From assembly GCA_963665045.2 (NCBI GenBank), contig CAXXJQ010000002.1, forward strand, positions 62,001-126,000: 64,000 nucleotides of DNA, given 5' to 3'. The stretch comes from JAFGRU01 sp016934985. Lineage in GTDB: Bacteria; Desulfobacterota; Desulfuromonadia; Desulfuromonadales; JAAYDE01. This document shows positions 53,995-63,367 of the stretch, piece after piece. Position 1 is the stretch's first letter, and each line of letters begins with the position of its first letter. Both the position numbers and the translations under genes were made by a program. The notes under the pieces are model-generated. The model ran no database searches. It was not told the DNA's origin and saw only the letters and a program-made list of their open reading frames with translations.

Positions 53995-54780
53995 ATGACT
54001 GAAACACTTCTTGAAACGGCTGAAATTGCCGCCCGTAAAGCGGGCCGCTATATCATGGCCTCCATCTCCGACCTCGGCCAGGTCGACGAGAAAGGCCGGG
54101 CAATCCTGGTTACCAGCGTGGACCGGGGGTTCGGAAAAAATCATAATCACCGAAATCCGTAAGCGTTATCCCGACCATGCCGTTCTTGCCGAAGAGTCCG
54201 GAGCGGCATCGACCCAAAGCGATTTCCGCTGGGTTGTTGATCCCATCGACGGCACCACCAATTTTGTCCACGGCTACCCTTTCTTCTGCGTTTCCATTGC
54301 CGTCCAGAAAAAGGAGGGAAACCCTGGCGGCGGTGGTATTCGATCCTTTTCACGATGAAATGTTCCGCGCCATGCGAGGAAAAGGCGCATTCCTCAACCA
54401 CAAACCTCTCTCCGTCTCACCCCACGCCACAATTGTCCGACGCTCTTCTGGCCACAGGTTTCCCTTATCGGGACGGCCAAAGCTGGCGCCACAGCATGGC
54501 CCTGTTCCAGAATTTCTATGCCTCCACCCATGGCGTCCGCAGGGACGGTGCGGCAGCTCTCGACCTGTGCTATGTGGCTGCTGGAAGGTTCGACGGTTTC
54601 TGGGAATACGACCTTAATCCCTGGGATGTGGCGGCGGGCATCCTCATGGTGCAAGAGGCCGGAGGCAAAACCACCGACTTCCAAGGTCAAACCAGTTCCA
54701 TCCACGATAAGCAGATACTGGCCAGCAACGGCCATATCCATGCGGCAATGCTGGAGAGCATCCGTTCCCCCTCAGCATGA
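53995..54780 (+). pseudogene. inositol monophosphatase family protein, broken by three +1 frameshifts
   Basis: Reassembled across three frames it is a full-length IMPase-like phosphatase (metal motifs LAEESGA, VVDPIDGTTNFVHG, and WEYDLNPWDVAAGILMVQEA). Each break sits at a short homopolymer with one extra base: GGGGG near 54126, GGG near 54320, CCCC near 54420. Removing those bases restores one frame. It may be a real pseudogene, but identical-type indels in a row suggest read errors. Its end overlaps the opposite DUF72 gene by 9 bp. Confidence 0.82.
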
Positions 54781-55516
54781 CACCTCTTCAACTATCCTTT
54801 TCAGCTCCAGGGCATTGGCGACCGCATAGGCATTTTCATCGTTGTTGAAAAAACAGAAGACCTCCCTGCCCTGTGCGTTCCATCCTGCAAGCATCTCAGC
54901 CCATAAGCGCAACGCTTCCACCTGATATTTCCCCTGATATGCCGCTCCGGGACCGTGGAAACGAACATAGATAAAATCAGCCGTGACCACCACGGGCGAC
55001 AGCTCTCCGCCCAGATCATGGATACAGAAAGCGGCACCCGCATCCTGCAAAATATCGTAAACCCGCTCGTTGAACCAGCTTTTATCACGAAACTCGAATG
55101 CACAGCGGACATCGGGCGGCATCTCTCCCAGAAAATCCTGAAGACGTTCGGCATTGCAGTGCCAGCGGGGCGGCAGTTGAAAAAGAACTGGCCCCAACTT
55201 TGGCCCCAAACCCACGAGCACACTCCAGAAATTTTTTCAAAGCTTCACTTGGGTCCTTGAGTTTTTTCATGTGAGTCAGGTAGCGACTCGCTTTGACGGC
55301 AAAAGCAAAACCCTCCGGGGCCGTATTTCCCCACTTCCGAAAGGTTTCCAGGTCAGGCAGGCGATAAAAGGAGTTGTTGATCTCTACGCAATTAAAATTT
55401 CCGGCATAAAAAGCCAGCATCTCCTCCGGGGCAAGAGACCGTGGATAGAAACGTTCCTGCCAATGTGGGTAATGCCAGCCCGAAGTGCCGATATGGATTT
55501 TTCCGTCGGAAGCCAC
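54772..55516 (-). pseudogene. DUF72-family protein, one frameshift
   Basis: A TIM-barrel-like family of unknown function. The N-terminal frame (from 55516) has HIGTSGWHYPHW and CVEINNSFYRLP and AVKASRYLTHMKKLKDP; the C-terminal frame has GLGPKLGPVLFQLPP, FEFRDKSWFNERVYDIL and YVRFHGP. They join near 55220 with a one-base shift. Otherwise complete, about 245 residues. Interpretation as for the neighbouring phosphatase. Confidence 0.82.
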
Positions 55517-55937
55517 GACTTTCCCGCTGCGATTCCACTTTTATCAAATGATCACGCAACCTTCATTTGCCCCAATTTGCACCTACAATTTAGTTGAAAA
55601 TATTTTCAAGAAAATCCAAACCTGCCCTCTTGGGGGTACTGGCAAACATTGAAATCACGGTTTACTTCTCCACTACCCCTTCAACATTTTCTCTAAAAAA
55701 ACCATTTTTTCAGGTGCAATAAGAACCTTTCACCTTCAAAGTGCTTTTTATCACCCGGGCCAGCGAAATCAACCCATCCAGTGGTTTGTGTTTGATAAAT
55801 TCCAGATAATACAAGAGCACAATTTAAGACATGATGCGAGACGGCCCAACCTACTAAAAGCAGATTGGGCCGTTGATGTTCCGGGAATAGTGATTTATGA
55901 GAAAGGCAGGGACGTGAAAACCTAGTCATCGAGTCAG
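55517..55937. other. intergenic region with a 9-bp inverted repeat
   Basis: ACGGCCCAA (55841-55849) and TTGGGCCGT (55865-55873) pair around a 15-nt loop, beyond the stop of the PEP-CTERM gene. No T-run is present on either strand. No supported gene in 55517-55937. Confidence 0.4.
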
Positions 55938-56615
55938 CTATTTCTTTTTTCTTCGGAATTTTGTTGCTCCAAGCCCAGCTAAACCAATTCCGAAGAGAAT
56001 CATTGTGCCAGGCTCAGGAACAGGTGCGTTGCTGGAAACAACATCTCCGGAACGCACAGCCCATGCACCCTGGTAGGCATTCGAAAAGGCCCCATTGCTT
56101 TGGAGGCCATAATCAAAACTGAAGGCACTATTTTCCACATCCATGAAATATACGATGGGCTGCAAATTGATAAAAGAGACCAAATTATCATTGCCATCCG
56201 TAAAAAAAACATTCAAAGGATTATTAGTAACTGAATTATCGGCAACGTTCCCCAAATTTACATAATACATATAACCCAATTCACTGGTGGTAATATTGAA
56301 ACCATACCCAGGATAGGCAGTGGTTGGCAAACGCCAGTCATCAAAGCCGGCATAACTGAGATTTGCTGCCCATGTCATGGCATCCGACTGTGACATTCTG
56401 CCCGCTGGTATAGGATCGCCGGAAATGGTCTCTTGGTAATTCAGCGAAGCAGTATACCCCGATGTTCCTGCGTAATTGGCATCTTGAAGCCAGGTAATAT
56501 CGAGGACATCATCATAAATAAGCCCATTGCCCCGGTCCCACAAAGTTGCAAAGGAAACACTTGAAAAAGCAAATAATGCAACCATAACCAATACTGCAAT
56601 TCGTATCCTATTCAT
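55938..56615 (-). CDS. PEP-CTERM sorted exported protein with DUF1566-like domain
   Basis: A 225-residue exported protein. Signal peptide of about 23 residues (VLVMVALFAFSSVSFA), a DUF1566-like body (DVLDITWLQDANYAG, DAMTWAANLSYAGFDDWRLP, GAWAVRSGD), and the C-terminal sorting signal VPEPGTMILFGIGLAGLG followed by RRKKK. The signal is processed by exosortase, which is not in this window. Probably a surface or matrix protein. Start ATG 56615 has a strong GAGGAGG. Confidence 0.9.
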   Translation of the reverse strand: MNRIRIAVLVMVALFAFSSVSFATLWDRGNGLIYDDVLDITWLQDANYAGTSGYTASLNYQETISGDPIPAGRMSQSDAMTWAANLSYAGFDDWRLPTTAYPGYGFNITTSELGYMYYVNLGNVADNSVTNNPLNVFFTDGNDNLVSFINLQPIVYFMDVENSAFSFDYGLQSNGAFSNAYQGAWAVRSGDVVSSNAPVPEPGTMILFGIGLAGLGATKFRRKKK

Positions 56616-57656
56616 TCAGCACCTCCTCTTCATCGAAAATCTTCCCAAAGGTGATAAAAATGCATTTAAATTTTATATGCTAGCAATAAACTGGCAGCTA
56701 AGTTTTGTTTTTCCAGTGAAGACATCTATGTTTCTTGGGTTACCTGGCCTAATTTACTCCTGCAACAATAATAATTTAGCAGATACATATAAGAGCAATT
56801 TTCTCTCCAAAATTTAATTTCTATTAAATTCAATTACTTATACAATTAGAAATTAAGTTTTAAAAAAAATGTTAACTTTTTCGACATAGTATTTTCCACG
56901 GATCATCACCTGAAAAATTTTCAGCAAGAGAAAAAAACATTTGCATTATTATCTTAACTATTTGAAATTATTAGGATCTTAAAAAGAACAACTCTCCCAG
57001 ACCCACCGGTAAGAGTTTCAAGAAGAAAAAAATTTTTGATCATTAATCTGACTTTAGTTTTAAAATTGTAAAAAATTTCGACAAAAAAACACGCCTGTTT
57101 TAGGTATAACAAAATATGTATTTTTTTAGTGTTTGACAACATGTGGGAATTTTTGTTTTTTTTGACCTTTGTGAGCTGTTGAATTTCTTTACACTTTTGA
57201 AAAATGCAAATTTATTGCTTCCAATCATGAAGTACAAAAAGGTCAGGCTTTGGTTTTTGCAATATGGCATGATGATGTTTCTCTTGACCTATTCCGGCTA
57301 CCATTAAATTCCAACTCTTAAAGCCTGACCCTCTAACCTTCTGACCCTCCAACCTTCTCTCCAACCTTAAAATGCCCTCACAGGAAGAAAGGCCAAAGCA
57401 TAGGAAAAAGTGAAAGGCCTTGCGAATGGGAAATTGGGTTTCGCTGTTTGTAAGAGCGCCAGGCTAATAATCAGCGCCCAATAAGGAAGGATTGTTCTTT
57501 TATGGTATTCTTAGTTCAGTTTATGTGATTTGTGAAAATTTTTTCGTTCGTAGGTAGGCAACGGGCAGACCTTAAAAGACAGACCTGTTAAGCTGTTTTT
57601 TCTTTTCAGTGCGATTGAATTTTCACAAGGTAAATGCTAAAGGGGGTAAGGAGAAA
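56616..57656. other. about 1 kb AT-rich intergenic region with repeats
   Basis: No supported gene. Inverted repeat GGTCAGGCTT (57241-57250) and AAGCCTGACC (57321-57330), and a short tandem repeat of 16 bp (TGACCCTCTAACCTTC, TGACCCTCCAACCTTC; 57326-57368). The last 100 bp before the cold-shock gene likely form its structured leader. Unusually AT-rich from 56640 to 57180. Confidence 0.5.
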
Positions 57657-57857
57657 ATGGCAACAGGTACTGTAAAATGGTTTAACGACGCTAAGGGATT
57701 CGGCTTTATCGAACAGGAAAATGGACCGGATGTGTTTGTTCATCATACGGCTATTCAGGGGGAAGGTTTTAAATCGCTCTCAGAAGGGGATCGTGTTACT
57801 TTCGACGTGACTCAAGGACCGAAAGGCCCTCAGGCCGAAAACGTGCGAAAAGGGTAA
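57657..57857 (+). CDS. cold-shock domain protein (CspA family)
   Basis: A 66-residue single cold-shock domain that binds single-stranded RNA/DNA. RNP1 KGFGFI and RNP2 DVFVHH, start ATGTVKWFNDAKGFG-type. ATG 57657 has GTAAGGAG upstream; an upstream in-frame start at 57609 would add 16 non-conserved residues. Long untranslated leader suggests thermo-regulated folding, as in CspA. Confidence 0.93.
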   Translation: MATGTVKWFNDAKGFGFIEQENGPDVFVHHTAIQGEGFKSLSEGDRVTFDVTQGPKGPQAENVRKG

Positions 57858-57887
57858 CCGGGTAAAACCTCCCAAACGATCATTAAA

Positions 57888-57914
57888 AAAAGGCCGGCAA
57901 AGCCGGCCTTTTTT
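57888..57914. terminator. bidirectional intrinsic terminator between csp and the histidine kinase gene
   Basis: A 9-bp stem (57890-57898 with 57902-57910), 3-nt loop, A-run before and T-run after, serving both convergent genes. Confidence 0.85.
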
Positions 57915-57929
57915 CTCAAATAAACTTTT

Positions 57930-60191
57930 TCATTCTTTTTTCTCATCCAAAATCCTGCGTACGACCTGACCCAGTTCATCGCGGCTCACCGGTTTTCTCA
58001 AAAAGGCATCCGCCTGGAGTTGCAACGCTTTCTCAGTATCTATGCCCTCACTGAAACCGCTGCATAAAATCATCTTGATCCTGGGGTTGATTGTTTTCAA
58101 TCGCATAAGCAGCCTGTCCCCCCTGAGTTTCGGCATGATAAGGTCGGTAATAACCAAGTCGAAACGTTGCGGATCCTTTTCAATCATTTCCAGAGCCTCC
58201 AGGGGTTGCGTTTCCATTTCAACCCGGTATCCCAAACGCTCCAACTGTTTCTGAGTTATCCGCCCGATGGACTCTTCATCATCCACGCAAAGGATACTTT
58301 CATTGCCGCCTTTGACTGAGGGAGCGAGCTCCAGTGTTGCGGCCACTCCCTCGGAGTTTGAGGGGAAACAACATTCAACGGTCGTCCCCACCCCTTCCTG
58401 ACTGGAAACCCTGACTCCGCCATGATGGCCCTTCATGATGCCATGAACCACGGCCATCCCCATGCCCGTCCCCTGCCCAACATCTTTGGTAGAAAAAAAC
58501 GGCTCAAAGATGCGGTCGAGACACCCGGGGTCAATGCCGCAACCGGTGTCGGAAATTTTAAGAGCAACATACCTTCCAGGAGGCAGTTCCTGATCAAAAA
58601 ACACTTCCGATGTCTCAAAAGCAATATTTTCCAGGCTTACGGTCAAAGTTCCGCCCTCACCTTCCATGGCATGGGCGGAATTGGTGCAAAGATTGATCAT
58701 AACCTGGTGAATCTGGGTGGGGTCCCCCACGATAGGCCAGCACTGTTCAGGCATTTTGACCTCAAACTCGATAACCGTGGGGATGGATACCCGCAAAAAC
58801 CCGAGGGCCTCCTTGATCAGGGGACCGAGATCGAGAGCTTTCAAAGGTTGATCCTTCTGACGGCTGAAACGAAGAAGCTGCTGTACGATTTCGGTCCCGC
58901 GAAGGCTGGCCTTGCGAATCTCCGAAAGAAAATCCGAGGCGGGATTATCCTTCGGTATATCGTCGAGAGCCAGTTCAACATTGCCGAGAATGATACCCAG
59001 CATATTGTTGAATTCGTGGGCAACCCCGCCGGAAAGGGTGCCGATGGCCTCCATTTTCTGGGAATGGCGCAGTTGCGACTCAAGTTGCTTCTTTTCCGCC
59101 TCAACCTGCTTGCGCTGGGTGATATCACGGATAAAGCCCTCCACTAATTGAAGTTCACCATTCTGGTCAAAAACCGCACGGGCGTCGAAAGAAACCCAAA
59201 TTATCTGCTTATCGCGACGGACAAGCTGCACTTCAAAGTCATTGGCATATCCATCTTTTCGAAGTCGATTTAAAAGATCCTCTCGCCTGCGGGAATCCGC
59301 ATAAAAATCCATGGCCCGGGAATTTTCCTGGCTCATCATTTCTTCCGGGCTGTCATAAGCAAGCATGCGGGCCAGAGCGGGGTTGATGCTGAGCAAACGA
59401 CCACCATCACCGGAGAACTGAAAAATCCCCTCCATGGCATTTTCGAAAATGTGGCGGTACCTCTTCTCGGCATCCCGAATCTGCATTACCTGTAGTTTAA
59501 TTTCCTGCCCCATGCGCCCCAGGACCCTCTCGAACTCCTGAAATTCCTCATAAGGCATCCTCCCTCCGGTTGTTTCGTACTCCCCGGTACCATAGGATTG
59601 GGCGATAGCGCTTAACCCCTGAAGAGGTCTACGCAGATACCCTTTGATCAAAAGGCGGGTCAGCAATATCAAAACCAGGAGCAGGCTGAAAACACCCATG
59701 CCTGACCACAGAAGCATTTCCCTCAATGCCTTAAGGTAAAGGCTTTTGGTCAAACGCAGATCGACACTGCCAATCAACACCCCCTCATAGTAGATATCAC
59801 CCTTTTTGTCGATATGCCCCAATTGCCCCCGTTCCCGTTCAAATTTAACCAGGACTCGTCCCTGTCCATCCTGGACGCTGACATGTTCAACCACGGCGTT
59901 CTGGGCAAAAGTCCGGGCTATGACGGCAATGGAATCCTGATCGAAATTCCAGAGCGGAACTTTAACGGAACCGGTTAGAAAAGAGAGCTGTTCATCTCCC
60001 AGGCGGCTCAGTTCCTTTTCCCCCTTCCAGGTCAATAAAAAGTAAGTCATGGCCAGGCCGAAAAAGGCCACCAGCGCAATTGAAGCAACCAGACTAAAAG
60101 TGAGTTTCTTGGAAATGGATGGGACATGCCCGGCAGGAAATTCGGGAGTATCGGACGAAACACCATTGCTTTCATTGCGGTCTTGTTTCAT
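57930..60191 (-). CDS. hybrid sensor histidine kinase (HAMP-PAS-HisKA-HATPase-REC)
   Basis: A 753-residue membrane sensor. TM1 about 31-54, periplasmic sensor to about 159, TM2 160-182, HAMP to about 235, PAS about 240-360, HisKA with the phospho-His in GGVAHEFNNML, HATPase with CTNSAHAM and ISDTGCGID, then a C-terminal receiver domain (ILCVDDEE, DLVITDLIMPKLRG with acceptor Asp) and PVSRDELGQVV. No separate response regulator is adjacent. Start ATG 60191 (AGAGG upstream); a TTG at 60194 is also in frame. Stimulus unknown. Confidence 0.9.
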   Translation of the reverse strand: MKQDRNESNGVSSDTPEFPAGHVPSISKKLTFSLVASIALVAFFGLAMTYFLLTWKGEKELSRLGDEQLSFLTGSVKVPLWNFDQDSIAVIARTFAQNAVVEHVSVQDGQGRVLVKFERERGQLGHIDKKGDIYYEGVLIGSVDLRLTKSLYLKALREMLLWSGMGVFSLLLVLILLTRLLIKGYLRRPLQGLSAIAQSYGTGEYETTGGRMPYEEFQEFERVLGRMGQEIKLQVMQIRDAEKRYRHIFENAMEGIFQFSGDGGRLLSINPALARMLAYDSPEEMMSQENSRAMDFYADSRRREDLLNRLRKDGYANDFEVQLVRRDKQIIWVSFDARAVFDQNGELQLVEGFIRDITQRKQVEAEKKQLESQLRHSQKMEAIGTLSGGVAHEFNNMLGIILGNVELALDDIPKDNPASDFLSEIRKASLRGTEIVQQLLRFSRQKDQPLKALDLGPLIKEALGFLRVSIPTVIEFEVKMPEQCWPIVGDPTQIHQVMINLCTNSAHAMEGEGGTLTVSLENIAFETSEVFFDQELPPGRYVALKISDTGCGIDPGCLDRIFEPFFSTKDVGQGTGMGMAVVHGIMKGHHGGVRVSSQEGVGTTVECCFPSNSEGVAATLELAPSVKGGNESILCVDDEESIGRITQKQLERLGYRVEMETQPLEALEMIEKDPQRFDLVITDLIMPKLRGDRLLMRLKTINPRIKMILCSGFSEGIDTEKALQLQADAFLRKPVSRDELGQVVRRILDEKKE

Positions 60192-60543
60192 CAATGGCCT
60201 CTTCGCAATAAAAAATGAATAAATTTTTCAATATAACCGTGGAGTGCCGATAATTTCCCGTCAAAAAGTGGTTCACGGAACTACCGGTTGAAAATTTTTG
60301 ACAAGATAGAAGATCTTGGACAAATTTTTTCAAGCTCTTCAAAAACAATAAAACTTATGCATTATCGCATAAAAAAATTGCTCCCCTTAACAAAATAAAC
60401 AAGCTAACGTTCAAGGACAGGCAATGCAAGACTATAACCGGCAAAATACACATATAGTTTTAATTTTAGCAGATACAAGCTCTCAATCCGACCATTTACC
60501 ATGCGGATTCCGGGTTGGGCCGGAGACCTGAAGGAGGATCGGG
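60192..60543. other. intergenic region
   Basis: About 350 bp, AT-rich, with one 6-bp hairpin TTATGC/GCATAA (60355-60372). No gene or RNA recognised. Confidence 0.35.
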
Positions 60544-60771
60544 TTAAGTTTTCGTCACGATAACGATAATGATTACGCCGGCCACGCACAGAAACGAGCC
60601 AAAACGCCCGACCCATATCCAGAACCTATTTTCGACCTCCGCTCTCTCCTCTTTGTCTGTTCCGGAACAGATTCTTCCACCCGCTTTGTTCCGGCGCAGA
60701 AAAAAACCGGCCAAAACGACCTGAACCAAACCGAGAATCAGCAAAAAAGTCCCCCAGTGCTGCACATTCAT
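60544..60771 (-). CDS. small two-helix membrane protein
   Basis: A 75-residue protein with two membrane helices (FLLILGLVQVVLAGFFL and FLCVAGVIIIVIVT) joined by a charged loop with one Cys. GGAG lies 8 nt before ATG 60771. No known family recognised. It is upstream (in the minus direction, downstream of pgl), on the same strand as pgl, but 77 bp apart. Confidence 0.5.
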   Translation of the reverse strand: MNVQHWGTFLLILGLVQVVLAGFFLRRNKAGGRICSGTDKEERAEVENRFWIWVGRFGSFLCVAGVIIIVIVTKT

Positions 60772-60848
60772 AATTCAAATCTCCAAAATTTTTTCATATT
60801 CACGACACTGACCTGGGCCCGCACCACAGGAGTTCCAAGCTCCAGCTA

Positions 60849-61610
60849 TTAAACAGCCTCGGTCGGAAACAACTCCCTCCGGCAGACGCTCAAAAACCAG
60901 CGGCAAGAGCCCTGGGGCCGAATCATAGCTGCCGGAAGATGACCAGAGCCGGGAGTATTGCCGACAATGGCAGCCGCAATTTTTTCTTTTTCCGCACCTG
61001 AAACAAGAAACCAGGCATTGCGGGCATTATTGATAAGAGGCAGAGTCAGGGTCAAACGGCCAACCGCCGGCTTCACACCAGCAGGAGGCGAAACCGCCGC
61101 CACCAGGCGCTCTCTTTCTTCCAGAACCTTATCGCCGGGGAAGAGCGATGCCGTGTGACCATCCTCCCCCATGCCGAGAAGAACGAGATCGAAGCAGGGC
61201 ATGTCCTCGCCCTGGAAAAACCGGTGGATCCTTGTCTCGTATTGCCGGGCACCGGCTCCCGGCTCCATATTGCCGGGCATGGGAAATATCTGTTCCTTTG
61301 GGATCGCAACGCGCTTAAAAAGGCTTTCCGCGGCCAAACGATAGTTACTGTCCGGATGATCCTGGGGAACACAGCGCTCATCCCCCCAAAAGACAAAAAC
61401 CTGACTCCAGTCAACAGCCGAACGGTTCGGCTCCTCCGCCAGCAGCGTGTAGAGGTGCTTGGGGGTGGAACCACCAGCCAGCGCCACGGTGAAACGTCCC
61501 CTGGCACAAATGGCTTGTACTGCTGTTTCGACCACAAGGACGGCGCAGCGCCGGCTGCTCTCTTCCAGGGTCGGGCTCCAGTCAATAGAAGTTTTTATTT
61601 CAGTGGTCAT
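60849..61610 (-). CDS. pgl: 6-phosphogluconolactonase
   Basis: Hydrolyses 6-phosphogluconolactone in the oxidative pentose phosphate pathway. 253 residues. Motifs: ALAGGSTPKHLY, FVFWGDERCVP, DHPDSNYRLA, LGMGEDGHTASLFPG. ATG 61610 overlaps the zwf stop by 11 nt, showing coupling. The frame extends further upstream inside zwf but without conservation. Confidence 0.94.
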   Translation of the reverse strand: MTTEIKTSIDWSPTLEESSRRCAVLVVETAVQAICARGRFTVALAGGSTPKHLYTLLAEEPNRSAVDWSQVFVFWGDERCVPQDHPDSNYRLAAESLFKRVAIPKEQIFPMPGNMEPGAGARQYETRIHRFFQGEDMPCFDLVLLGMGEDGHTASLFPGDKVLEERERLVAAVSPPAGVKPAVGRLTLTLPLINNARNAWFLVSGAEKEKIAAAIVGNTPGSGHLPAAMIRPQGSCRWFLSVCRRELFPTEAV

Positions 61611-63177
61611 GGCCGATGATTTTCTTAACCTGGTCCGCCGCGAGTTCCGGCCCCCAGCTTCCGGCCGCGTAGGGATGAAGACGTTCGCCCCGCCCCCGGC
61701 ACTGCTCGCAATCGTCAAGGATGGGGCTCAACAGCCCCCAGGAGGCTTCCACACCGTCCTGGCGCCAGAACAGCATCTGGTCACCGAGAATGCAGTCAAG
61801 AAGTACTTTTGCGTAGGGATCGAACCCCGACCCCTGGTAATTGCGGCTGTACTCAAAATCCATGGCCATTGTCTTCAGGCAAAGCCGGGGTCCCGGATTT
61901 TTGGTCTGAAAACTGAGACGGATGGCCTCTTCGGGATAAATCCCCATTTCCAGACGGTTGGCGGTAATATGTTCGGCTAAAACATTTTCAAAAAGGGTGT
62001 GGGGAACGTCTTTGAATTGAATAACAATACGGGTCACCTTGCGCTGCAGGCGCTTCCCCGAAATAAGATGAAAGGGCACCCCTTTCCAGCGCCAGTTGTC
62101 GACGAAAAGCCGCATCATGGCAAAAGTAGGAGTCAAGGATTTTGGGTTCACCCCCTCTTCCCCGCGATAGCCGGGAACAGCTGCCCCGTTGATGTTTCCA
62201 TCTTCATACTGCCCCAGAACCAGGTTGTCATCAGGTTTCAGGCTGAAAGGCCGGATCGCCTGAAAAACCTTGACCTTCTCGTCCCGCACCCGGTCGGCCT
62301 CAAAGCGTGCCGGGGGTTCCATGGCGGTCAGGGACAACAATTGGAGCATGTGGTTCTGAAACATGTCACGGATGACGCCGGCTTTTTCGTAATATCCGGC
62401 CCGCTGCTCGATGCCAAGGCTTTCGGCGGCGACGATGCCGACATAGTCGATGAAATTGCGGTTCCAGAGCGGCTCAAAAATGGCGTTGGCAAAACGCAGC
62501 ATGAGAACGTTCTGGACCGTTTCTTTGGCGAGATAGTGATCGATGCGAAAAATCTGGTGCTCCTCGAAACTGCGGTGGAGAGTCGTATCCAATTCGACAG
62601 CAGTTTGCAGGTTATGGCCGAATGGTTTCTCGACAACGATCCTTGTCCAGCCCTTGCCTTCCCTCTTTTCATGGCTCAGGCCTGCCTCGCCGAGAAGCTC
62701 GCCGATAACCCCGTAAAGGGTCGGGGGGACAGCCAGATGGAAAAGATAGTTGCCATCGGTTTGCGCCGTTTTATCGAGATCGCGCAGATAGGCAGCCAGT
62801 TTGCGGAAGGATTCCGAAGTATAGCCCAGGGGATGGTAGTGCAGGCACGAGGCAAAACTTCTCCAATGCCGGCCGTCAAAGTCCTTTTGCTTTTCGAAAA
62901 GTCCCTTGAGACGATTGTGAAACTCCTCGCCGCTCATTTCCGTTCGCCCACAGCCGACAATGGCAAAAGAGCCTGGGAGACTCCCGGCAACAAACATTTT
63001 GAAGAGAGCGGGGATCAGTTTGCGCGTTGCCAGATCCCCCGATGCGCCGAAAATCACCAAAGTGCAGGGTTCGAGACGGCCCACGGCGAGGCTGTCACAA
63101 CTACAGCCATTTTTGGGGGAGATTCTCAAATTTTCGGCCGCACTGGCGGCGGTAATTTTCCCATCATCGGTTTGCAT
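61600..63177 (-). CDS. zwf: glucose-6-phosphate 1-dehydrogenase
   Basis: Oxidises glucose 6-phosphate with NAD(P)+. 525 residues. NADP motif FGASGDLATRKL, substrate/catalytic RIDHYLAKE (usually RIDHYLGKE), EKPFGHNLQTA. The N-terminal 35 residues are extra and contain three Cys (CSCDSLAVGRLEPC). Start ATG 63177 with GAGGTG 7 nt before. gnd lies about 190 bp upstream in the same direction. Confidence 0.94.
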   Translation of the reverse strand: MQTDDGKITAASAAENLRISPKNGCSCDSLAVGRLEPCTLVIFGASGDLATRKLIPALFKMFVAGSLPGSFAIVGCGRTEMSGEEFHNRLKGLFEKQKDFDGRHWRSFASCLHYHPLGYTSESFRKLAAYLRDLDKTAQTDGNYLFHLAVPPTLYGVIGELLGEAGLSHEKREGKGWTRIVVEKPFGHNLQTAVELDTTLHRSFEEHQIFRIDHYLAKETVQNVLMLRFANAIFEPLWNRNFIDYVGIVAAESLGIEQRAGYYEKAGVIRDMFQNHMLQLLSLTAMEPPARFEADRVRDEKVKVFQAIRPFSLKPDDNLVLGQYEDGNINGAAVPGYRGEEGVNPKSLTPTFAMMRLFVDNWRWKGVPFHLISGKRLQRKVTRIVIQFKDVPHTLFENVLAEHITANRLEMGIYPEEAIRLSFQTKNPGPRLCLKTMAMDFEYSRNYQGSGFDPYAKVLLDCILGDQMLFWRQDGVEASWGLLSPILDDCEQCRGRGERLHPYAAGSWGPELAADQVKKIIGHDH

Positions 63178-63242
63178 CACAATTCACCTCGCTTGCTGGT
63201 GGTGAACATTTACTGTAACTGTTCAGCACAAGGACTCGTGTC

Positions 63243-63350
63243 GCCCATGGAAAGGGCATCTGCCGCCCGGATGGCGGCAGCTAAGCCCCATGGATGGGTT
63301 CACGCGGCCCTTGGAATGGGCGATGTGAGGCCTTGTGCTGATAAGCTGAA
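63243..63350 (+). repeat. dispersed repeat, second family, copy 2, with GC hairpin
   Basis: 63288-63350 is similar to 37847-37916. Just before it CTGCCGCC/GGCGGCAG (63260-63267 with 63273-63280) makes a perfect 8-bp hairpin and GCCC-N7-GGGC-type arms precede. Lies in the gnd-zwf gap. Confidence 0.55.
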
Positions 63351-63367
63351 TAATTACCATTTACTAT

